In this document: positions 12,650-18,354 of the stretch, piece after piece
Position numbering within the stretch: the stretch's first letter is position 1
How the letters are laid out: each line of letters opens with the position of its first letter
Source: JAEVZK01 sp038202925
GTDB lineage: Bacteria > Armatimonadota > Fimbriimonadia > Fimbriimonadales > Fimbriimonadaceae
DNA: 18,354 nucleotides
NCBI GenBank assembly: GCA_038202925.1
Contig: JBBREM010000047.1
Span: 1-18,354, forward strand
Direction of reading: 5' to 3'
The notes under the pieces: generated by a model
Databases searched by the model: none
What the model saw: only the letters and a program-made list of their open reading frames with translations
What the model was told of the DNA's origin: nothing
Position numbers and translations under genes: made by a program

Positions 12650-13824
12650 TCAACTGGCCAAACTGGCAGGGAGTGCTTGAGCGGCTTATCCGACCGATAG
12701 CCAAGCTCGTACTCCGCCTGCACCAGCGTGTGGATCTCGTGGGTGCCCTCGTAGATCATCGCCCCGCGGGAGTTGCGGAAGTAGCGCTCCACCGGAAATT
12801 CGTCGCAGTATCCGTACGCTCCGTGGATCTCGACCGCCTTGTTGGCGGCGTCGAAGGCCGCGGCGCAGTTGGTCCACTTCGCTAGAGAGACCTCGCGGGT
12901 GTGACGCTGCCCGGTGTTCTTCATCCAGCCGACTTTGTAGTACAGGAGCCGCCCAATCTCTCGGCCCTGAACCATCGAGGCGACCATTTGCTGCACGAGC
13001 TGCTTCTTCCCGATCGGCTCGCCGCCGACCTGCCGTTCGTTGGCGTATTTCGTGGAAGCGTCTAGGCAGGCCGTAATGATGCCCACCGCGCCCGCCGCGA
13101 CGGTGTATCGCCCGTGGTCCAGCGCCGACATGGCCATTTTAAATCCGTCGCCTTCCTGCCCGAGCATGTTGGCCGCGGGCACGCGCAGGTTATCGAAGAA
13201 GATTTCGCCCGTATTGCCAGCCCGAACCCCGAGCTTGCCGTGCAGCGGCTTCGATGAGAACCCTTTGCGGTCGCGCTCGATGATAAAAGCGGCATGGCCG
13301 GTTGTGCTCAAGCGGCAGATCACGAGGAATTGGTCGGCGTAGTCGGATAGCGAAATCCAAGTCTTCTGCCCGTTGATCACGTACTCGTCGCCGTCCTTCG
13401 TCGCCGTCGTCGTGATATTGATCGCGTCCGACCCGGCATTCGGCTCTGTTAGGGCGAAGCCGCCGATCTTCTCGCCCTTGGCAAGCGCGGGGAGCCAGCG
13501 CTGCTTCTGCTCCTGCGTTCCCCACTGCAGCACGGTCAGGCAGTGCAGGCCGGAGTGCACCGACATCACAACCCGGGCGCTTGTGTCGGCCCGTTCAAGC
13601 TCCTCGCATGCGATGCCGAGCGCGATGTAGTCGGTGCCTGAGCCGCAATACTTCTCCGGAATCGAGATCCCCATGATGCCCGCCTTCGCCATCTTGTCGA
13701 GCATCGTGCGGTCGCTCCGCGCCTCCCGATCCCGCTCGCGGATATCCGGCACGATCTCGGCCTGGCCGAATTTGTAGGTCGACTCGCGAATAAGTTCGTG
13801 CTCGGGCGAGAGGGAGAAATCCAT
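12646..13824 (-). CDS. Acyl-CoA dehydrogenase
   Basis: A 392-aa FAD flavoenzyme that introduces the alpha-beta double bond into acyl-CoA in beta-oxidation or amino-acid breakdown, passing electrons to ETF. The N-terminal helical domain starts MDFSLSPEHELIRE. The flavin signature is GGFALTEPNAGSDA (121-134), the middle beta-domain includes YVINGQKTWIS (148-158), and the C-terminal domain has HGAYGYCDEFPVERYFRNSR (334-353) and MIYEGTHEIHTLV. Glu359 is at the position of the catalytic base of medium/short-chain enzymes. Full length for the family. Substrate chain length cannot be assigned. No clear Shine-Dalgarno precedes ATG 13824. It is the first gene of a minus-strand run whose following members are the interrupted zeta-like pair; the ATGA overlap suggests co-translation. 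Confidence 0.97.
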   Translation of the reverse strand: MDFSLSPEHELIRESTYKFGQAEIVPDIRERDREARSDRTMLDKMAKAGIMGISIPEKYCGSGTDYIALGIACEELERADTSARVVMSVHSGLHCLTVLQWGTQEQKQRWLPALAKGEKIGGFALTEPNAGSDAINITTTATKDGDEYVINGQKTWISLSDYADQFLVICRLSTTGHAAFIIERDRKGFSSKPLHGKLGVRAGNTGEIFFDNLRVPAANMLGQEGDGFKMAMSALDHGRYTVAAGAVGIITACLDASTKYANERQVGGEPIGKKQLVQQMVASMVQGREIGRLLYYKVGWMKNTGQRHTREVSLAKWTNCAAAFDAANKAVEIHGAYGYCDEFPVERYFRNSRGAMIYEGTHEIHTLVQAEYELGYRSDKPLKHSLPVWPVE

Positions 13825-13848
13825 GATTCGAGGTTACCCATCGACTCA

Positions 13849-13906
13849 CCCCCATCCCCTGCCCCTTCCCCCTCCCGGGCACAAACATCCGGCAAGGGGA
13901 AGGGGC
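13849..13906. repeat. C-rich / G-rich palindromic element
   Basis: GCCCCTTCCCC (13861-13871) and GGGGAAGGGGC (13896-13906) are an 11-bp perfect inverted repeat around a 24-bp loop, preceded by CACCCCCATCCCCT. It sits between the divergent acyl-CoA dehydrogenase and small membrane protein genes. It resembles the C/G-rich element at 14302-14337 on the other side of the small gene. Confidence 0.65.
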
Positions 13907-13920
13907 TTTAATGCAAATAC

Positions 13921-13949
13921 TTGACAAACGCCGCCGCAAGGCTTACCAT
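13921..13949 (+). promoter_or_regulatory. sigma70-type promoter of the 13969 membrane protein
   Basis: A perfect TTGACA (13921-13926), a 17-bp spacer and TACCAT (13944-13949). Transcription would start near 13956, a few bases before the AGGAGGT ribosome binding site, giving a very short leader. It decides against any start codon upstream of 13969. Confidence 0.78.
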
Positions 13950-13968
13950 GACGGCGACAGGAGGTCAC

Positions 13969-14289
13969 ATGGAAACGCAGAATGCAACTCCAGACACCTC
14001 GGCCGGGGCGACGCCTATGGCCGACATGACGAGTGGTACGGACGCCAAAGCCCGCAGTGGCGGCATGGGGATGGTCATCCTCCTCATAGTCGTGGGCGCT
14101 TTTCTCGGATTCCTGAAATCATGGATGTTCCGAGGCGACGCGCTTTCGGGCACGTCGATAATGGATTGGGCGCGCATGTTCACCGGCGGCGGAGACGCGG
14201 CAGCCCGGCAAGACATGATGATGTGGACGGGAGGCGGCGCCGCGCTCGGCCTCGTCGTCGGCATGGTCATGATGATGCGCAGGAAATAG
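13969..14289 (+). CDS. Small membrane protein, 106 aa, function unknown
   Basis: Start chosen at ATG 13969 (METQNATPDTSAG) because AGGAGGT lies 3 bases upstream and a strong promoter overlaps the longer upstream reading. The first ~30 residues are polar and rich in Thr, Ala and Gly. Helix 1 is about residues 33-51 (GMGMVILLIVVGAFLGFLK). A loop FRGDALSGTSIMDWARMFTGGGDAAARQDMMMW follows, and helix 2 is about 86-103 (WTGGGAALGLVVGMVMMM), ending MRRK. Unusually Met- and Gly-rich. No family recognised. It is a single gene, divergent from the acyl-CoA dehydrogenase. Confidence 0.82.
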   Translation: METQNATPDTSAGATPMADMTSGTDAKARSGGMGMVILLIVVGAFLGFLKSWMFRGDALSGTSIMDWARMFTGGGDAAARQDMMMWTGGGAALGLVVGMVMMMRRK

Positions 14290-14301
14290 ACAGCACATTC
14301 G

Positions 14302-14337
14302 CTCTCCCCTCCGGGGGAGAGGGCTAGGGTGAGGGGG
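14302..14337. repeat. G-rich REP-like hairpin element
   Basis: CTCTCCCC (14302-14309) and GGGGAGAG (14314-14321) form an 8-bp stem, followed by GGCTAGGGTGAGGGGGC. On the minus strand this reads CCCCCTCACCCTAGCCCTCTCCCC, a motif I recall as a common intergenic repeat in many bacteria. It may also end transcription of the small membrane gene 13 bp upstream, though there is no T tract. Confidence 0.65.
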
Positions 14338-14440
14338 CAACAACCGTCTCAGCCGGCGGCGGAAAGAAGTCGCAATAGAGCACCGATCGCACCGCGAAAT
14401 AGAGAGGGATCGTCACGATCACTTCCCGACCGGCCTGCAT
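14324..14440 (-). other. Gene-poor stretch with one doubtful 38-codon ORF
   Basis: The 360 bp between 14290 and 14649 hold no confident gene. The one frame worth noting runs on the minus strand from ATG 14440 (MQAGREVIVTIPLYFAVRSV) to TAG 14326-14324 inside the REP-like element. It has protein-like composition but no ribosome binding site and no upstream extension, so it could be a gene remnant. A 7-bp inverted repeat CATGCTT / AAGCATG (14438-14460) overlaps its start. The rest is hairpins belonging to rpoC termination. Confidence 0.25.
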
Positions 14441-14587
14441 GCTTTTTATGGGTAAGCATGAGCTTCAACCCTCACAAATAACTGGGCCATGCCTCTGTCC
14501 AAAGGATTAAGCTACCGGGCAGGAAGCCCGCCACGGGGAAGTTTTATGGCCGAGCCCTCATCAAGGGGAGGTAGTGCGACAATGAAA

Positions 14588-14613
14588 AGGCCCGGAGCCG
14601 GTGCTCCGGGCCT
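14588..14613 (-). terminator. rpoC transcription terminator
   Basis: Stem AGGCCCGGAGC / GCTCCGGGCCT (11 bp) with a 4-base loop, followed on the minus strand by TTTTCATTG. It lies 37 bp beyond the rpoC stop and ends the rpoC transcript. Confidence 0.88.
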
Positions 14614-14617
14614 GGGT

Positions 14618-14636
14618 GATGGGCAGCATGCCCATC
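14618..14636. repeat. Short hairpin beside the rpoC terminator
   Basis: GATGGGCA-GCA-TGCCCATC, an 8-bp stem with a 3-base loop between the rpoC stop and the main terminator. It may be an extra stabilising hairpin at the 3' end of the rpoC mRNA, or part of a repeated element. Confidence 0.55.
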
Positions 14637-14649
14637 CTACTCGCCGAAG

Positions 14650-17600
14650 CTACTCGGCGTCTTTGAACTGCTCGTCCGCTGCCATATCGGCAAGGGATGG
14701 GAAGTTGAGTACGCCCAGTGTCTCGTCGTCAAAGTCCTCGGCCTCCACCAGTGCCGTGAGCGACTGCTCGGCCCAGGCGGGGCCTCGCTGGACGTCGACC
14801 ATGACGTCGCGGTACATCTTCACACCCGTTCCCGAGGGGATCAGGCGGCCGATGATGACGTTCTCCTTCAGGCCGACCAGCAGGTCCTTCTTTCCGCGGA
14901 CCGCCGCTTCGGTAAGGACGCGCGTGGTCTTTTGGAACGATGCCGCCGAGAGGAACGAGTCGGTCGCAAGCGATGCCTCGGTGATGCCGAGCAGGATCCA
15001 GGTCGCGGTGGCTTCTTTGGGATCGCGCTCCACATCCTCGCTGGTGATCGGATCGACGTACTTGATCTTCTTCCCTTCCTGGATCAGATCCTGTACCCGC
15101 TCGTTCGCCTTCTGGAAGGCAAAGCGGTCGACGATCTGGCCCGGTAGGAACGGCGTATCGCCCGGCTCCTTCACCTGCCGCTTGCGCAGCATTTGGCGAA
15201 TGATGACCTCGATATGTTTGTCGTTGATGTCGACGCCCTGAGCTTTATACACGCTCTGCAGGTTCTCGACGAAGTAGTCGTAAACCGCAGCCGCGCCGGC
15301 CAGCTCGAGCACCTCGTGCGGATCGCGAGGACCTTCCGTCAGCGGGTCGCCCTTGATGACGCGGTGGCCCTTCTGTATGGGAAGCTTTCCAAGCGGCGGA
15401 ACGAGGATCGGATAGAAGATCGTGACCTTGTCGACTTCCGCCTTGCGAAGCAGAGCGAGGGTCGCGGCGACCAACTTCTGGCCGATCGTCTTTGACAGCC
15501 CGGCGCTGTACTCGCCGTTCTCATCCTTGGGCCACGTATCCTGCACGTCGCCGATGTAGGCGTCCTTGATCGGACCCGTCACCGGCACCGCGGCTTCGAC
15601 GATAACCCATCGACCGAATTGCGATTCGCGGATGTCGCGAACGATGCCCGTGACCGGACAGATGATCGCCTTACCACGAGGCTGACGCCGCGCTTCGAAG
15701 ATTTCCTCGACGCGGACGATGCCGCTCGATTCACCCGTCCAAGCATAGAAGAAGGTCTTTCTCGATCGCTCCCACAGCTTGCGCGAGTCGCTATCAGCCT
15801 TGGCGGAAGCCTTGAGCGCGGCCTTGGTCAGCCGCTCCGTCTTGCGCTTCGCCTTCGCCTCGTCGGCGGCGGAGAGGGCGCTCTCTTCCTCGTTGATCGT
15901 GAGCGGCGCCTGATCCTTTTGCTGGAAGAAGCTCTTGACGACCGACTCCTGGTTCTCCAGAAGCTTCGTCGGGTCGAACTGCTTCAGGTCCGTCTCGGTC
16001 GCCGTCGCGAAGTCCTCCATGAACTGGCGAATGAACTTACCGGTCTTGTACTGGTTCGTTCGGGCGATCGTGGCCGATCCGGCGACGCCACCCGTGTGGA
16101 ACGTTCGCATCGTGAGCTGCGTTCCGGGTTCCCCGATGGACTGCGCGGCGATGATGCCGACAGCGACGCCGACTTCGACCAGCCTTCCGGTCGAGAGGTC
16201 CGTGCCGTAGCACTTGGAGCAGATGCCCTGCACCATCTCGCAGGTCAGCGGCGACCGGATCGCAACGCTGAGATAACCGTGCTCGTCGAGATCGAAGCCG
16301 AGATCGGTATATTTCTTGCCAATCTTCTCGCGGACGGCTTCATCTTCCGTCGCGTGAGCCTCGGTCCAGAAGCGCGTTTCGATCTCCGTGATCCGCTTGG
16401 CGGCTTCACGGCTGATCGCCTGCTGATAATCGACGATCGGCTCCTTCGTATCGGGGTCCATGATGACGGCGAGCGACACGCGCCCGACAATGCGGTCGGT
16501 GATCTGCTCGATCGTCTCACCCTCATCGAGGATGCGGTGGGCCTGGATGCCGTCGGTCGTCTCGCAATCTTGCGACTTGACAATCACGTCCTGGGCGACA
16601 TCGCAAAGACGGCGCGTCAGGTAGCCCGCGTCCGCCGTTCTTAGAGCGGTGTCCGCAAGACCCTTTCTGGCTCCGTGAGTCGTCACGAAGTATTCGAGCA
16701 TGTTAAGTCCCTTATGGAAGGAGCTCTTAACCGGAAGCTCGTAGATAACCTCGTTGAACTGGTTGAACATGAGGCCGCGCATGCCGGCGAGCTGCGCGAG
16801 CTGCTTCACCGAACCACGAGCGCCCGAAACCGTCGTGATCGACAGCGGGTTCATCTGGGTCAGACCGTTGACGATCTCTTTACCAATCTCGTCGTAGGTG
16901 TCCGTCCACAGCTTGACCAGCGTCTGCGTCATCTCGTTATAGGTGAGCATGCCGCGGCGGAACTGCTGGGTGATCTTGGTCGACCGGTCGTCGGCCTCCT
17001 TGATCATCTCTTCGCGCCGCGCGGGCGGGTCCATGTCGGTGATTGCGACGGAAAGGCCGTACGCGGTCGCCCACTTGAAACCGAGGTCCTTCATGTCGTC
17101 GAGCAGCTTGATCGTCGCGCCCATGCCGGCGCGTCGGTAGCAGACAAGAATGAGCTCGGAGAGCGCCTTCTTATTCAGCTCGACTTTCAAGAACTCGTCG
17201 GAGTGCATGAGCGGGTACGGCAGGATCGTGTTCATCACGAGCTGGCCCGGGGTCACCGTGGCGGTGATCGTCTCAAACTCCTGCTCGAACGGGATCAGCT
17301 CCTCGAATTCCTCGTCGTCCTCGTTCTTGGAAATCTGCTTCTTGTACTCCATGCCGGTGGCGACGTCGCGCATATCCACCTCGTTGTCGGGGCGGAAGAC
17401 GGGGCGCTTCAGACGGACCTTGATCGGCACGTTCAGTTCGATCCGGTCCTCAGCGACTGGCGTGTCGAGAAGGTAGATAACGGCTTCCGGTCCGTGATAG
17501 ACGCGGGGGGCCGGGTTCTTCTCGGGGTTCTTCTTGTGGGCGGCTTCGGCGGCTTCGAGGTCGGCTCGCCCCTTGTGGGAGACGAACGTTAGCGCGTAGT

Positions 17601-18354
17601 TGCCGAGGATGATGTCCTGCACCGGAGCGCAGGTCGGCCTGCCGTCCGCCGGCGAGAAGAGGTTCTGCGTGCTGAGCATCAGAACGCGGGCCTCAGCCTG
17701 CGCCTGGGTGCTGAGCGGCACGTGAACCGCCATCTGGTCGCCATCGAAGTCGGCGTTGTAGGCGTGGCACACCAGCGGGTGAACCTGGATCGCCTTGCCG
17801 TCCACGAGGATCGGTTCGAACGCCTGGATGCCCAATCGGTGCAGCGTCGGCGCGCGGTTGAGGAGAATCGGATGCTCCTTGATCACTTCTTCAAGGCCGT
17901 CCCATACCGCCGGGTGCATCCGGTCGATCATCCGCTTCGCCGTCTTGATGTTCTGCGTGATCTTCTTCTCGACCAGCGACTTCATGACGAACGGCTTGAA
18001 CAGCTCCAGCGCCATCTCCTTGGGGAGGCCGGCCTGGTGCAGCTTAAGGTGGGGGCCGACGACGATAACCGATCGGCCGGAGTAGTCGACGCGCTTACCG
18101 AGCAGGTTCTTGCGGAACCGCCCTTCCTTGCCCTTGAGCATGTCGCTGAGCGACTTGAGCGGGCGCGAGTTGGAGCCAACCACAGGGCGAGCGCGGCGTC
18201 CGTTGTCGATCAGGGCATCCACGGCTTCCTGCAGCAGGCGCTTTTCGTGGTTGATGATCGATTCCGGCGCGTGAATCTCGATGATCTTCTTGAGCCGGTT
18301 GTTGCGGTTGATGATCCGGCGGTAGAGATCGTTCAGGTCGGAGGTGGCGAAGCG
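14650..18354 (-). CDS. rpoC: RNA polymerase beta' subunit RpoC (N-terminus beyond window)
   Basis: The catalytic large subunit of RNA polymerase. The frame is open at the right edge (RFATSDLNDLYRRIINRNNR) and gives 1234 codons; roughly the first 270-300 residues, with the first zinc site, are outside. The active-site Mg motif NADFDGDQMAVH is at 17757-17722. The second zinc site is intact: Cys in SQDCETTDG plus SPLTCEMVQGICSKCYGTDL. The trigger helix reads GEPGTQLTMRTFHTGGVAG. Between that and GIVRVEEIFEAR there are 118 residues (16077-15724) where enzymes without an insertion have only about five; the insert is Lys/Ala/Glu-rich and helical rather than strand-rich. The C-terminus continues past the conserved SGTGVKMYRDVMV with an acidic tail ending DEQFKDAE. 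A terminator follows at 14613-14588. rpoB would be expected upstream, off the window. Confidence 0.98.
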   Translation of the reverse strand, partial: RFATSDLNDLYRRIINRNNRLKKIIEIHAPESIINHEKRLLQEAVDALIDNGRRARPVVGSNSRPLKSLSDMLKGKEGRFRKNLLGKRVDYSGRSVIVVGPHLKLHQAGLPKEMALELFKPFVMKSLVEKKITQNIKTAKRMIDRMHPAVWDGLEEVIKEHPILLNRAPTLHRLGIQAFEPILVDGKAIQVHPLVCHAYNADFDGDQMAVHVPLSTQAQAEARVLMLSTQNLFSPADGRPTCAPVQDIILGNYALTFVSHKGRADLEAAEAAHKKNPEKNPAPRVYHGPEAVIYLLDTPVAEDRIELNVPIKVRLKRPVFRPDNEVDMRDVATGMEYKKQISKNEDDEEFEELIPFEQEFETITATVTPGQLVMNTILPYPLMHSDEFLKVELNKKALSELILVCYRRAGMGATIKLLDDMKDLGFKWATAYGLSVAITDMDPPARREEMIKEADDRSTKITQQFRRGMLTYNEMTQTLVKLWTDTYDEIGKEIVNGLTQMNPLSITTVSGARGSVKQLAQLAGMRGLMFNQFNEVIYELPVKSSFHKGLNMLEYFVTTHGARKGLADTALRTADAGYLTRRLCDVAQDVIVKSQDCETTDGIQAHRILDEGETIEQITDRIVGRVSLAVIMDPDTKEPIVDYQQAISREAAKRITEIETRFWTEAHATEDEAVREKIGKKYTDLGFDLDEHGYLSVAIRSPLTCEMVQGICSKCYGTDLSTGRLVEVGVAVGIIAAQSIGEPGTQLTMRTFHTGGVAGSATIARTNQYKTGKFIRQFMEDFATATETDLKQFDPTKLLENQESVVKSFFQQKDQAPLTINEEESALSAADEAKAKRKTERLTKAALKASAKADSDSRKLWERSRKTFFYAWTGESSGIVRVEEIFEARRQPRGKAIICPVTGIVRDIRESQFGRWVIVEAAVPVTGPIKDAYIGDVQDTWPKDENGEYSAGLSKTIGQKLVAATLALLRKAEVDKVTIFYPILVPPLGKLPIQKGHRVIKGDPLTEGPRDPHEVLELAGAAAVYDYFVENLQSVYKAQGVDINDKHIEVIIRQMLRKRQVKEPGDTPFLPGQIVDRFAFQKANERVQDLIQEGKKIKYVDPITSEDVERDPKEATATWILLGITEASLATDSFLSAASFQKTTRVLTEAAVRGKKDLLVGLKENVIIGRLIPSGTGVKMYRDVMVDVQRGPAWAEQSLTALVEAEDFDDETLGVLNFPSLADMAADEQFKDAE

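Noticed and set aside
13921..13968. TTG start at 13921 for the small membrane protein
   Set aside because: That TTG is part of the -35 box TTGACA, and the ATG at 13969 has an ideal AGGAGGT upstream.
14489..15241. A 250-codon plus-strand Ser-rich frame near the right of the window
   Set aside because: It overlaps the rpoC terminator and the rpoC C-terminal coding region in antisense; composition and position mark it as a shadow.

Overview
The window reads as a GC-rich (roughly 60%) bacterial chromosome. It carries no rRNA, tRNA, CRISPR array, prophage or insertion-sequence transposase that I can see. Two secreted proteins end in a VPEP motif, one hydrophobic helix and an RRRRK tail, which is the PEP-CTERM sorting signal. 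Together with HrcA/CIRCE-type control of the chaperonins, a large BNR/VPS10-like secreted protein and an ATP-dependent DNA ligase, this is most like Armatimonadota (Fimbriimonadia-like). That placement is an inference from protein style; a Planctomycetota-like relative is not excluded.

Layout. 1-3601: a split chaperonin locus. groEL (minus strand, C-terminus cut by the window edge) and groES (minus) are separated by a plus-strand PEP-CTERM gene. Each chaperonin gene has its own sigma70-type promoter placed between two CIRCE-like HrcA operators with nearly identical geometry. A small two-helix membrane protein follows on the plus strand. 3644-7380: a second PEP-CTERM protein, a ~106-aa hypothetical protein, an M32 (Taq-type) metallocarboxypeptidase, a 183-aa hypothetical protein and a composite REP-like palindromic element. 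7381-10098: a 905-aa secreted BNR-repeat protein. 10277-13824: an ATP-dependent DNA ligase convergent with a three-gene minus-strand run: acyl-CoA dehydrogenase, a zeta-toxin-like kinase and its small partner. The last two are each interrupted by one in-frame TAG. 13825-14649: a 106-aa membrane protein with a textbook promoter, bracketed by C/G-rich palindromes, then a 360-bp gene-poor stretch with hairpins and the rpoC terminator. 14650-18354: rpoC (minus, N-terminus beyond the window), with a ~118-residue charged insertion in the trigger loop.

Most notable signals: the matching promoter/dual-CIRCE modules at groEL and groES; the non-canonical trigger-loop insertion in RpoC; the doubly amber-interrupted zeta-like toxin pair; and degenerate 7-8 bp tandem repeats that recur inside or beside conserved genes (groEL, groES leader, carboxypeptidase, ligase) and are translated in frame as linker insertions. 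I see no clear multi-gene defence or biosynthetic system.
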